From Clostridia bacterium (GTDB taxonomy: Bacteria; Bacillota; Clostridia; Lachnospirales; Lachnospiraceae), in the NCBI GenBank assembly GCA_910574835.1, contig CAJTDE010000005.1, positions 1 to 64,000 of the forward strand: a stretch of DNA of 64,000 nt, read 5' to 3'. This document shows, one piece after another, positions 45,911-54,746 of this stretch. Every line of letters starts with the position of its first letter. The stretch's first letter is position 1. A program made the position numbers and the translations under genes. The notes below the pieces were generated by a model that was not told the origin of the DNA, did not search any database, and was given only the letters and a program-made list of their open reading frames with translations.

Positions 45911-46966
45911 ATGAGGCAGTTTTATGGTATGAGTCAGTTCGGTGATTTGACGGAAGCGGTCCGTGGGCTTAGCAGTCCGCAGTTTATTATGTTGTTTTCT
46001 AATAAGGATCAGTTTGATTCTCATGTGCGTGAGCTTGAGAAGCTTTTTCCCGGGGTTCCCAGTATTGGGTGTGTGGGGATGTGTTATGATACCCGCGTGG
46101 TGGAGAAAGGTGTTGGAGTTATTGCGTTTTCGGATGGAGTGCAGGCGGTAGCGAATGTTTTGGAGGAGGTTTCTCTGATGCCGGTGAAGTATATTGGCCG
46201 GCTGATGCAGGATGTGAGGACGGTGAACGGTTCTCAGGAGAATACGGTTTGTATTGATTTTTGTGCGGGAAATGACGCCTGTGCGCTGACGACGATTTAT
46301 TCGGTGCTGAAGAATCGGGGGATTTCGTTGGTTGGAGGTACCGGAGATGCCAATAAGGTGTCGGCTAACGGACGGGTTTATGAGGATGCGGTTGCCTATG
46401 GCCTGGTGAAGAATCTGAACGGCAGGGTGAAGGCTTATAAGGAAAATATTTATCATCAGATGAAGGATTACCGCTTTATTGCTTCTCAGACGGATAAGGC
46501 CAGGTATCTTATCGGGGCGCTTAACGGGCAGCCGGCTAAGCGAGTGTATCGGGATATTTTACATATTTCGGATGAGGAGGTTCAGAGCCAGACTTTTAAG
46601 AATCCCTTTGGAAAGCTGAATGGCAATGATATTTGTATTGTGTCGATTAAGGAGGTTGTGGGGGATGCCCTGACCTGTTATCGGCAGGTGAATGATTCGG
46701 ATGTGCTTGTTTTGCTTCAATTGGGAGATTTCCGGGCTATTGTGAAGAATACGGTTCGCACGATTCAGCATGATTTTCCGCGGGTTTCGGCTGTATTTTC
46801 TATCAATTGTCTGTTTCGGTATCTGCTTTTCAGCCAGAATCATTATATGGAGGAATATCTGGCGGAAATGGGCGTGCTGGGCGGACATGCGGGCCTTGTA
46901 GGTTTAGGGGAGCACTATAACAATCGCTTTATTAATCAGTCCATGTCCTGTGTGGTATTTGAGTAG
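45911..46966 (+). CDS. FIST-domain sensory protein
   Basis: 351-aa soluble protein of the FIST N plus FIST C type, thought to bind small ligands for signal transduction. The N half has PQFIMLFSNKDQFD and FPGVPSIGCVG; the C half has the ligand-pocket region and SAVFSINCLFRYLLF with GVLGGHAGLVGLGEHYNNRFINQS-type ending (quoted in part: GLVGLGEHYNNRF). ATG 45911 has AGAGGAG about 10 nt upstream. Twelve bases after its stop starts a chemoreceptor-like protein, so FIST is likely its sensor partner. Both lie between repeats A3 and A4. Confidence 0.85.
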   Translation: MRQFYGMSQFGDLTEAVRGLSSPQFIMLFSNKDQFDSHVRELEKLFPGVPSIGCVGMCYDTRVVEKGVGVIAFSDGVQAVANVLEEVSLMPVKYIGRLMQDVRTVNGSQENTVCIDFCAGNDACALTTIYSVLKNRGISLVGGTGDANKVSANGRVYEDAVAYGLVKNLNGRVKAYKENIYHQMKDYRFIASQTDKARYLIGALNGQPAKRVYRDILHISDEEVQSQTFKNPFGKLNGNDICIVSIKEVVGDALTCYRQVNDSDVLVLLQLGDFRAIVKNTVRTIQHDFPRVSAVFSINCLFRYLLFSQNHYMEEYLAEMGVLGGHAGLVGLGEHYNNRFINQSMSCVVFE

Positions 46967-46978
46967 AGGGGGAGAACT

Positions 46979-47926
46979 ATGTTGTTTGGCAGAAAAAACG
47001 GTAAAGAGAAGAGAGCGGCGGATCAGCAGAAGTCTTTGGATCCGGTGCTGCATGTAATTGATACGCTGAAGGAGTACCGCACGGAGTTGATTCAGAAGGA
47101 GGTCAGCTCTTTGGAGGAGCTGAATAAGATCAGGGGTTCCTTTGGAAATGTGCTGAGAGAGGCGGAGAGCTTTGAGGAAAAGCTTCAGGACTTCGGGCAG
47201 AATTTTACCAGTATTGAGATGGTGTCCGAGCAGTTTGTGGAGGTGAAGGAGACGATTTCCAAGTCTGTTTCCCAGGCTCAGAGTGAAGTGGAGGAATTGA
47301 AGAGCAGCTCCATGCAGGTGGAGGCGTATTTTGGGGAAATGGAGAGTACCTTTGAGGCGCTCCAGGAGGCTGTGTCGAAGATTAAGCAGTGTACGAATAA
47401 GATTGTGTCTATTGCGGAGCAGACGAATCTTTTGGCCATCAATGCGTCGATTGAGGCGGCAAGGGCCGGGCATCAGGGGAAAGGCTTTGCTGTGGTGGCC
47501 GTGGAGGTGAAGAAGCTTGCGGACGAGATCAAGGAGCTGACCGGGGAGGTGGATTCCGGAGTTCATGATGTGGAGAAGGGGACGGAGCAGTTAAGCAACA
47601 GCATTGCTACTTCTCAGCAGGCTCTGGGGGCAAGTATTTTTAAGGTAAATGAGACGTATGATATGTTTGATGAGATTACCCGGTCGGCGGAGAGCGCTAC
47701 GGAGGTACATACGGAGATTTCCGGGGTGATTGATCAGTCGAAGGCGGCGCTTCAGCGGCTTTGCGAGTTCTTTGTGCAGGCGAAGAATCAGTATCAGGTA
47801 GTGGTGAAGCATATCAATCAGGCGAGTGCGCTGGGGACGACGAAGAGTACGATGTTTGAGGATATTGATAATATGATGGCGCAGATGCCGCCTATTATTA
47901 AGGAGTTTGTGGAAGAACGGAGGTAG
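46979..47926 (+). CDS. Soluble methyl-accepting chemotaxis-like protein
   Basis: 315-aa cytoplasmic receptor without membrane helices or a ligand domain. N-terminal coiled coil (about residues 15-120) leads to the hairpin tip [20 protein letters not shown] with [16 protein letters not shown], the most conserved receptor segment that touches CheA/CheW. The returning helix and a coiled coil follow to the end. It is shorter than normal receptors. FIST protein directly upstream is the likely input. No che or fla genes are in the window. Confidence 0.88.
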   Translation: MLFGRKNGKEKRAADQQKSLDPVLHVIDTLKEYRTELIQKEVSSLEELNKIRGSFGNVLREAESFEEKLQDFGQNFTSIEMVSEQFVEVKETISKSVSQAQSEVEELKSSSMQVEAYFGEMESTFEALQEAVSKIKQCTNKIVSIAEQTNLLAINASIEAARAGHQGKGFAVVAVEVKKLADEIKELTGEVDSGVHDVEKGTEQLSNSIATSQQALGASIFKVNETYDMFDEITRSAESATEVHTEISGVIDQSKAALQRLCEFFVQAKNQYQVVVKHINQASALGTTKSTMFEDIDNMMAQMPPIIKEFVEERR

Positions 47927-47936
47927 TGGGGCGGAC

Positions 47937-48148
47937 GGGATATCCGCAAAAGAAGCCAGCCGGCTTTTCCATATCTGTGTTCGGACGGTTCACGCACACG
48001 CAGTCTGCTCTGGGCGGACATTGACCTCTCGGATCTTTGGATTCGGGAGGTTTTTTTGGTCAATGTTCGCCCATTTCAGACAGCGTGTGCGTGAACAGCC
48101 GGACACCTGATATCGGAAAAGCCGGCTGGCTTCTTTTGCGGATATCCC
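47937..48148. repeat. Family A hairpin repeat, copy A4
   Basis: 212 bp. Outer arms GGGATATCCGCAAAAGAAG... and its complement pair almost without mismatch over about 33 bp; inner arms GTTCACGCACACGCAGTCTG and CAGACAGCGTGTGCGTGAAC pair at 19 of 20. The core here is GCAAAAGAAG / CTTCTTTTGC: the T-to-G change is matched by A-to-C opposite. The terminator-like loop is shared with A3. The rest of the gene-free 47927-48307 shows nothing else I recognise. Confidence 0.9.
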
Positions 48149-48307
48149 TGGTGGTGGAAAAATTTTTTTTTGGAATTGTAAGATTTTCTGTGTTTGGATA
48201 CGAAGTATATGGTGAAGGGGGCGGAGAGGCAGTTGCTTTTCTGTTCTAAAGGCGCCGCGGCCGGGCGCTGCGTAAGCTTACGGAATTTTGTTTTGAGGTA
48301 ACTGGGT

Positions 48308-48859
48308 ATGAAAGCGAATGAAAATAATTTTGTGGATTTGATGAAAAAGCGGAGAGAAGAAGGGATTCTCTATGTGATTGAGACTTATGGGGGGCTGTTA
48401 AGCGCTATTGTGAGAAAGCGGCTTTTTACTGCTCCGGATCGGGTGGAGGAATGTATGAATGACATTTTTCTTGGAATCTGGAGAAATATTGACTGTTTTG
48501 ATGAAACAAAGGGCAGCTTTGAGGGGTGGGCCGCCGGAGTGGCCCGTTTGCAGGCGATTGACACCTTGCGTAAGATGAAACGGGAATTTCAGACGGTGCC
48601 TATTGAGGATATAGAGATTCCGCAGGAGGACACGGCTTTTCGGGAGCTGACGCAGCAGGAGCTTTCAAAGGAAACGGAAGAGATTCTCGGATGTTTGAGT
48701 GAGAAGGACCAGGAGCTGTTCCGACGGATTTTTATTGATGAAGAGGAGCCGGAGGCAGCAGGGAAGGCTCTTGGAATCAGCAGGGATAATGTATATGTGC
48801 GGATATTTCGCGGAAAGCAGAAGATTCGCGGTAAATTTGGAGAAAGGAAGAGGGCATGA
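48308..48859 (+). CDS. ECF-type RNA polymerase sigma factor
   Basis: 183-aa sigma-70 family factor with region 2 (VEECMNDIFLGIWRNIDCFD, FEGWAAGVARLQAIDTLRK) and region 4 (LGCLSEKDQELFRRIFIDEE, AAGKALGISRDNVYVRIFRGK; partial motifs). Its stop overlaps the start of a DUF4179 protein by 4 bases. This pairing is common in clostridia, where the membrane partner acts as anti-sigma or is controlled by the factor. ATG follows GAGGTAACTGGGT with only a fair ribosome site. Confidence 0.9.
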   Translation: MKANENNFVDLMKKRREEGILYVIETYGGLLSAIVRKRLFTAPDRVEECMNDIFLGIWRNIDCFDETKGSFEGWAAGVARLQAIDTLRKMKREFQTVPIEDIEIPQEDTAFRELTQQELSKETEEILGCLSEKDQELFRRIFIDEEEPEAAGKALGISRDNVYVRIFRGKQKIRGKFGERKRA

Positions 48860-49911
48860 GTATGAACAGGGAAGCCTATCAACTGGCAAATGAGATAAAA
48901 ACTGAGCTTGGGACAGAAAGGGATAACCTGGAACGGCGCCCCGGTGATGTAGAAATGAAAAGATATAAGAAAAACGTATTGGAAGAGATTAAAAAGGAAA
49001 AACATGCAGGAAGGAATACCTTTCGCCGGGCGTCTGTGGCAGCCTGTGCGGCTCTGATGCTGATAGCCGGAACGGTTGCCTTTGGAGATGAGGTTCACGC
49101 GGCTATCAAGCAGATTGGATGGAACATTGGCAGCGCTTTGGGGCTTTCCGAGGATTTGGACGACTATAAAGAGGTGGTAAATACCTCCGTATCCGATAAA
49201 GGATATGTAATTACCCTCCAGGAAGCAGTGGTTTCCGGGGAAAAGCTGGTAGTGAATTATACGCTGCAGAGAGAGGACGGCCAGCCTATGGATCAGTATC
49301 TGACGCCGGACGGAGTGCTGTATATCAATGGAGAGCGTCCTACAGGGGGATCAGGGGGAAGCGCCGGTTTTTTGGATGAAGATCAGAGAGTTCTGGGTGT
49401 AGTAGCAGATTATGATTTGAGGGATATGGGCTTTGATCTTTCTCAGAAAAATGAGTATCAGCTTGTGTTTTCGCAGCTTGGTTTTCAGGATGGCGTTAAG
49501 GGAAAATGGCGCTTTGCTTTCCAGGCAGACGGCGCGGATCTGATTGCAGATACAACAAGGATTGCGATTGGAAAACAATTGGAGCTTCCGGACGGAGTGA
49601 AGGTGACTTTGCAGGAGCTTACGGCAAATGCTCTGGAGCAGCGGATTTCTTTTACGATTTCCGGTCCTACTTCTTATATTTTAATGATAAAGGCATCAGA
49701 TGAGTCCGGAAGGCAGGTGGAGTTTGGCGTGCGGAACCAGAACGGGAAATCCGGCTATATGCAGAATGAGGAGGTCATTGACGACGGCAGGCTGAACATG
49801 GATGCTAAAACTGTGACTATGATTCCGTATGCGGTGGCATTGCCGGAGGAGGACGGACGAATAAGCGATGATTACGTGCAGGTTGGAGAGGCGTTTGAGC
49901 TGGAGCTTTAG
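48856..49911 (+). CDS. DUF4179 domain protein, probable anti-sigma factor
   Basis: 351-aa protein with about 55 cytoplasmic residues, one membrane helix (about residues 57-75; VAACAALMLIAGTVAFG), then the DUF4179 domain starting at DEVHAAIKQIGWNIGSALG, and a beta-rich C-terminal domain. Overlap with the sigma gene (ATGA) implies coupled translation and a direct functional link. No zinc anti-sigma motif (HxxxCxxC) is seen. The signal it senses is unknown. A terminator follows. Confidence 0.85.
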   Translation: MSMNREAYQLANEIKTELGTERDNLERRPGDVEMKRYKKNVLEEIKKEKHAGRNTFRRASVAACAALMLIAGTVAFGDEVHAAIKQIGWNIGSALGLSEDLDDYKEVVNTSVSDKGYVITLQEAVVSGEKLVVNYTLQREDGQPMDQYLTPDGVLYINGERPTGGSGGSAGFLDEDQRVLGVVADYDLRDMGFDLSQKNEYQLVFSQLGFQDGVKGKWRFAFQADGADLIADTTRIAIGKQLELPDGVKVTLQELTANALEQRISFTISGPTSYILMIKASDESGRQVEFGVRNQNGKSGYMQNEEVIDDGRLNMDAKTVTMIPYAVALPEEDGRISDDYVQVGEAFELEL

Positions 49912-49942
49912 TTAATGCTTATCCGGTAAAATTTTATTAAGA

Positions 49943-49996
49943 AGGGCGGCGGCATCTATGATGAAAGAATCAAGGATGCGGCGGCCCTTTTTTACT
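49943..49996 (+). terminator. Terminator of the sigma/DUF4179 operon
   Basis: AGGGCGGCGGCATC...GATGCGGCGGCCCT with two mismatches, followed by TTTTTT. Confidence 0.8.
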
Positions 49997-50170
49997 TGCG
50001 CAGTAAGGAAAACAGGAAGGTGATTGGTCCGGCTATTTCCGACACGGACTATCGGAGCGATAGAGAGCGGAAAAAAAGATAGACGGAAGCAATTCCATAT
50101 GTTACACTACAGAATATATAATTCTATATTAGGAAAAGAATCAGGAGCTTAGAGGAAAGAGGATAAAAGT

Positions 50171-51655
50171 ATGGATTTGTTTTATAAGAGTACAAGGGAT
50201 TCTAAGGTAAGGGCGACGGCTTCCCAGGCGATTCTGCAGGGCTTGTCGGAGGACGGCGGATTGTTTGTGCCGGAACAGATTCCCGCCCTGGGGGTGGAGC
50301 TGAAAGAACTGGCGGAAATGACTTACCAGGAGACAGCCTACGCGGTGATGAGCCGTTTTCTGACGGATTTTACGGAAAGTGAGTTAAAGGACTGTATAGC
50401 AAAGGCTTATGACAGTAAGTTTGATTTGCCCGAGATTGCGCCTCTTACTAAGGCGGAAGGGGCTTACTATCTGGAGCTGTTTCACGGGGCGACTATTGCT
50501 TTTAAGGATATGGCCCTTTCCATTTTGCCTCATTTGATGACGGTTTCCGCAAGGAAGAATCAGGTGAAGGAGGAAATTGTAATTCTCACGGCGACCTCCG
50601 GGGATACGGGAAAGGCGGCTCTGGCCGGTTTTGCGGATGTGCCGGGAACGCGGATTATTGTATTTTATCCGAAGGACGGCGTCAGCCCCATCCAGGAGAA
50701 GCAGATGGTGACCCAGAAGGGGGACAATACCTTTGTAGTGGGGATTCGGGGCAATTTCGACGATGCTCAAAGCGGCGTTAAGGCGATTTTTGGGGATACT
50801 GTGTTTAAGGAAGAGCTGGCGGAGAAGGGCTATCGTTTTTCCTCGGCCAACTCCATTAACATCGGACGTTTGGTTCCGCAGATTGTATATTATGTGTATG
50901 CTTATGCAAGGCTCTTTGCGGACGGCGAGATTGGGGAAAATGAGCCTGTCAATGTGGTGGTTCCCACGGGCAATTTCGGGAATATTCTGGCGGCTTATTA
51001 TGCGAAGCAGATGGGGCTTCCGATTGAAAAGCTGATCTGCGCTTCCAACGACAATAAGGTGCTGTATGATTTCTTCCGGACGGGCTGCTATGACCGAAAC
51101 CGGGAATTTCTGCTGACCAGCTCGCCCTCTATGGATATTTTGATATCCAGCAATTTGGAGCGGCTTATTTATCAGCTTGCGGATCAGAGTGATGAGACGG
51201 CCCGGAGGCTGATGAAAGAGCTTGCCGAAAATGGCTGCTATAAGATTACTTCTGCTATGGAAGAAAAGCTTAAGGATTTTTATGGAGGCTATGGAAGCGA
51301 GGAAGAGACGGCGGCAGCCATCCGCAGCGTATATGAGGCGGTAGGCTATGTAATAGACACTCACACGGCAGTAGCTTCCTGTGTCTACGGAAAATATAAG
51401 AAAGAGACGGGCGATACGGCAAAGACAGTGATAGCTTCTACGGCCAGCCCTTATAAGTTCACCAAAAGCGTGATGGAGGCTTTGGGAGAGTCCGCAGCAG
51501 GAACGGATGATTTTGAGCTGGCCGACAGGCTTGCGACTTTGTCGGGCGTGCCGGTACCGCAGGCAGTGGAAGAGATTCGAACTGCCGAGGCGCTGCACAA
51601 TACCGTGGTAAATGTGGATGAGATGAAGCAGGCAGTGAAGAGGTTTCTGGGGTAG
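50171..51655 (+). CDS. thrC: Threonine synthase
   Basis: 494-aa PLP enzyme converting O-phosphohomoserine to threonine, of the long (type II, fungal/E. coli-like) class. PLP Lys lies in LFHGATIAFKDMALSILP, phosphate-binding ATSGDTGKAAL and PTGNFGNILAAYYAK. N-terminal block STRDSKVRATASQAILQGLS with EDGGLFVPE is typical. It stands alone with no hom/thrB. ATG after AGAGGAAAGAGG. Confidence 0.95.
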   Translation: MDLFYKSTRDSKVRATASQAILQGLSEDGGLFVPEQIPALGVELKELAEMTYQETAYAVMSRFLTDFTESELKDCIAKAYDSKFDLPEIAPLTKAEGAYYLELFHGATIAFKDMALSILPHLMTVSARKNQVKEEIVILTATSGDTGKAALAGFADVPGTRIIVFYPKDGVSPIQEKQMVTQKGDNTFVVGIRGNFDDAQSGVKAIFGDTVFKEELAEKGYRFSSANSINIGRLVPQIVYYVYAYARLFADGEIGENEPVNVVVPTGNFGNILAAYYAKQMGLPIEKLICASNDNKVLYDFFRTGCYDRNREFLLTSSPSMDILISSNLERLIYQLADQSDETARRLMKELAENGCYKITSAMEEKLKDFYGGYGSEEETAAAIRSVYEAVGYVIDTHTAVASCVYGKYKKETGDTAKTVIASTASPYKFTKSVMEALGESAAGTDDFELADRLATLSGVPVPQAVEEIRTAEALHNTVVNVDEMKQAVKRFLG

Positions 51656-51678
51656 CTAAATACAGATACAAACTAAAT

Positions 51679-51756
51679 ACAGGCACAAGCTTTAGTGGAT
51701 GGAAATTGATTTCAAAAAGGTGCGTTGTGTGAAATATTACGGTACCGGAATAGGAG
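51679..51756 (+). repeat. Family D leader segment, second copy
   Basis: About 78 bp matching 7146-7223 in the gltX leader: ACAGGCRCA, then TGGAAATTGATTTCA, GTG..(t)TGTG, ATTACGG.ACCGGAATAGGAG. Here the left partner of the gltX hairpin is missing. It ends in the ribosome binding site of the following gene. Confidence 0.65.
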
Positions 51757-51763
51757 AATCGTT

Positions 51764-52111
51764 ATGGATAATATTTGGAGCTTTATGGATCTGATTTTTG
51801 CAGGGGCTGGTCTTTATGCGCTTTATGCGTATTATCAGATGAAGACAAAGGGCGAAATTACCACATCAATATTAATGAGTAAGGATGTGGACGTCCGCAA
51901 ATGCAAGGACATTGAAGGATATATGCGTTTTGTTCTGCCTAAAATCCTTGTTTTCGGCATTGCAGCCTTTCTCTATGGAGTACTGGGACTGGTGAATACC
52001 TATGTCTATGCGGTGCCGGCAGCAGTTTACATGGCGGGAATGATAGTATTTTTTGCTATTCTGGTCTGGTATGCATTTCAGACCAGAAAGGGTGTGCAGA
52101 TGTTTTGGTAA
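51764..52111 (+). CDS. Small membrane protein of unknown function
   Basis: 115-aa protein with three predicted membrane helices (residues about 6-22, 58-75 and 82-103) and a polar loop carrying KGEITTSILMSKDVDVRKCK. I know similar small proteins from Lachnospiraceae only as hypotheticals. ATG 51764 follows AGGAG; this site belongs to the family D repeat. It ends at a perfect bidirectional terminator. Confidence 0.75.
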   Translation: MDNIWSFMDLIFAGAGLYALYAYYQMKTKGEITTSILMSKDVDVRKCKDIEGYMRFVLPKILVFGIAAFLYGVLGLVNTYVYAVPAAVYMAGMIVFFAILVWYAFQTRKGVQMFW

Positions 52112-52119
52112 ATGAATTA

Positions 52120-52160
52120 AGACGGCAGGCATTTTAAGAACCAATGCCTGCCGTCTTTCA
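52120..52160. terminator. Bidirectional terminator
   Basis: AGACGGCAGGCATT and AATGCCTGCCGTCT form a perfect 14-bp stem with T/A tracts on both sides; serves the membrane protein gene (+) and citrate synthase (-). Confidence 0.92.
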
Positions 52161-52176
52161 TTGTGCAAGAGCTTGC

Positions 52177-53541
52177 TTACCGCTTGCTCAGCTTTACATA
52201 TTTCTGCTTCTTCGCCACACTCTTATAAGCAGGACGGATAATCTTCCCGTTATTTGCCAGCTCTTCAATCCGGTGAGCGCTCCAGCCCACAATACGGGCC
52301 ATAGCAAAGAGCGGCGTATAAAGCTCCAGAGGCAGATCCAGCATACTATACACAAAACCGCTGTAGAAGTCCACATTAGCGCTGACACCTTTATAGATCT
52401 GACGCTCCTCCGCAATCACCTGCGGAGCCAGGCGCTCCACCATAGAGTAAAGCCGAAACTCATCCATACGCCCCTTTTCTTTGGAAAGACTCTCCACAAA
52501 GGATTTAAAAATATTGGCGCGAGGGTCAGAAAGCGAGTATACCGCATGTCCCATACCATAGATAAGACCTGCGTGGTCAAAGGCATCCCGGTTTAGAAGG
52601 GCCTTCAGATAAGTACGCACCTCCTCCTCACAGCTCCAGTCCTTAATCACCTTCTTCATATCCTCAAACATACGTACCACCTTAATATTGGCGCCGCCAT
52701 GCTTAGGTCCCTTCAAAGATCCCAAAGAGGCTGCCACGGAAGAATACGTATCAGTACCCGAGGAGGAGACCACATGCGTAGTAAAGGTAGAGTTATTACC
52801 GCCGCCATGCTCCATATGAAGCACCAGTGCGATATCAAGAATCGTAGCTTCAAGCTCCGTATAAGAGCTGTCCGGCCGGAGGATATGAAGAATATTTTCC
52901 GCAGTGGAAAGCTCCGGCTGCGGAGAATGAATGTACAAACTCTTCCCGTCATGGTAGTGGCTGTATGCCTGATAAGCATAAACCGACATCATAGGCATCA
53001 GCGCAATCAGCTGTAAAGACTGACGCACCACATTGGGAATTGAGGTATCGTCGGCTCGATCATCATAAGAGTACAGAGTCAGGACACTTCTGGCAAGGGT
53101 ATTCATCATATCCTTACTGGGAGCCTTCATAATGATATCTCTCACAAAATGAGTCGGCAGGGAACGGTAGGAGCTTAACAGCTCAGAAAAAGAAGAAAGT
53201 TCCGTCTGATTCGGCAGTTCGCCAAAGAGCAGTAGATAGGCAATCTCTTCAAAACCAAAACGCTTTTCCGAAACAAATCCATGAACCAGGTCTTCAATAT
53301 CCACTCCCCGGTAAAAAAGCTTACCTTCGCAGGGAACCATCTCATCATCCACAATCGTATAAGATCGAATCTCACCAATCTCCGTAAGCCCGGCAAGCAC
53401 ACCCTTGCCGCTGATATCACGAAGCCCTCGCTTCACCTCATATTTCTTATATAGTTCCGTGCTAATCTGACTGATTTCCTCACTCATCTTCGCAAGGTTC
53501 AGAATTTCGGGAGTTATTTCCGAATATGTGTTAGTCTGCAT
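52177..53541 (-). CDS. Citrate synthase
   Basis: About 454-aa enzyme condensing oxaloacetate and acetyl-CoA. Seen: KLFYRGVDIEDLV, the His region LVLHMEHGGGNNSTF, GPKHGGANIKV with the second catalytic His, and GMGHAVYSLSDPRA. A roughly 50-residue N-terminal extension precedes the core, as in the clostridial form. On the minus strand AAAGGAG lies 3 nt before an ATG at 53547 and 9 nt before one at 53541; I favour the second. No aconitase or isocitrate dehydrogenase is adjacent. Confidence 0.92.
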   Translation of the reverse strand: MQTNTYSEITPEILNLAKMSEEISQISTELYKKYEVKRGLRDISGKGVLAGLTEIGEIRSYTIVDDEMVPCEGKLFYRGVDIEDLVHGFVSEKRFGFEEIAYLLLFGELPNQTELSSFSELLSSYRSLPTHFVRDIIMKAPSKDMMNTLARSVLTLYSYDDRADDTSIPNVVRQSLQLIALMPMMSVYAYQAYSHYHDGKSLYIHSPQPELSTAENILHILRPDSSYTELEATILDIALVLHMEHGGGNNSTFTTHVVSSSGTDTYSSVAASLGSLKGPKHGGANIKVVRMFEDMKKVIKDWSCEEEVRTYLKALLNRDAFDHAGLIYGMGHAVYSLSDPRANIFKSFVESLSKEKGRMDEFRLYSMVERLAPQVIAEERQIYKGVSANVDFYSGFVYSMLDLPLELYTPLFAMARIVGWSAHRIEELANNGKIIRPAYKSVAKKQKYVKLSKR

Positions 53542-53686
53542 AAACATCGTCTCCTTTCCTTAATCTGTACATGCAAAAAACGAATTTGATTAAGCATAAC
53601 ATAAAAATGGAGAAAAAGGGAAGAAAAAATAAAAAATTCACAGTTATTTAATATTTTATCCGCAACAGAAATTCTTGATGTTTTGC

Positions 53687-54703
53687 TTATCTGCTGGATT
53701 CTCTTTCTATCAGCTCCATAGGAATTGTGATGGACATTTCACCTGCAGTCTTTCCCTCGATCAGATCTAACAGCAAATCACTGCCTTGACGGGCAATCTT
53801 TTGAGGGTGGCGTTCAATGGAGGAAAGAGGCGGGGAAACCAGCAGAGAATACATCGTGTTGTCAAAACATACAATCCGCACATCCGCCGGTACAGAGATG
53901 CCGTTTCTCTGTAATGCATACATGGCGCCCAGTGCGGCAGACTCGCTGGCGGCAATAATACCATCCAGAGGAAGGCGGGTCTGCAAAAACTGGCTGATCA
54001 GAATTTCCACCTCAATCGGGGTGGGTTCCGTACCGGAGCGTTCCAAAATGTAATTTTTGTCTACAAAAAATCCATGCTCTTTCAGAGCCTGCTCATACCC
54101 GGCCCGGCGATCTAGGCGGTTGTATGAATCCAGATAGCTTGTAATAAATAAAATGTGGCGGCAGCCTTTGTCCAACAGATGGCTTGTGGCGGAACATGAG
54201 GCGTTTTTTCCGTCGTTTCCTATCCAGGGCAGCGGCACGGCGGCTTTGGGCTGGCGGTCAATACATACTATGGGAATTTGACGGGCCGTAATATCCTCCG
54301 GTATCCGGTCAAGGGCCGAGATGCATAGAATACCGTCTACGCACTTACCGGCAAGGGTGCGGAAATAATCAATCTCCTTTTCAGCCGTATTGCCGCTGTT
54401 GCAGATAAAGACGGAATAATTTTTTTCAAATAAATAAGTTTCAATTTCATAAGCCAGACAGGAAAAAAAGGCATTGGTGATATTGGGCACAATCAGTCCG
54501 ATGGTATGGGAGCGCGCTTCGCGCAGGCTTTTCCCTGTTTGATTGGGGACGTAGCCGTAAGAGTTGACGACAGCCAGAACCTTCTTTTCCGTTTCGGGAG
54601 AGTATCTCCCCTTTTTATTTAATATCCGTGATACGGTAGCAATACTGACCCCGGATATGGCGGCGATGTCTTTGATGGAAAGTACTTTTTTCTTATCTTC
54701 CAT
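53687..54703 (-). CDS. LacI family transcriptional regulator
   Basis: 338-aa sugar-responsive repressor. Helix-turn-helix and hinge: LSIKDIAAISGVSIATVSRI with LNKKGRYSPETEKKVL; periplasmic-binding-like effector domain follows (HTIGLIVPNITNAFFSCL, DGIIAASESAALGAM). The ATG follows AAGGAGG on the minus strand. It is divergent from a PTS/hexose-6-phosphate operon and has a palindromic operator in the shared region, so it most likely controls that operon. Confidence 0.93.
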   Translation of the reverse strand: MEDKKKVLSIKDIAAISGVSIATVSRILNKKGRYSPETEKKVLAVVNSYGYVPNQTGKSLREARSHTIGLIVPNITNAFFSCLAYEIETYLFEKNYSVFICNSGNTAEKEIDYFRTLAGKCVDGILCISALDRIPEDITARQIPIVCIDRQPKAAVPLPWIGNDGKNASCSATSHLLDKGCRHILFITSYLDSYNRLDRRAGYEQALKEHGFFVDKNYILERSGTEPTPIEVEILISQFLQTRLPLDGIIAASESAALGAMYALQRNGISVPADVRIVCFDNTMYSLLVSPPLSSIERHPQKIARQGSDLLLDLIEGKTAGEMSITIPMELIERESSR

Positions 54704-54746
54704 GAAACCTGTGCCTCCTTAAGCTTAGAGAGATCAAAAAGTCTTT

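Noticed and set aside
50384-51598. 404-codon minus-strand frame opposite thrC
   Set aside because: Antisense shadow of a well-supported threonine synthase.
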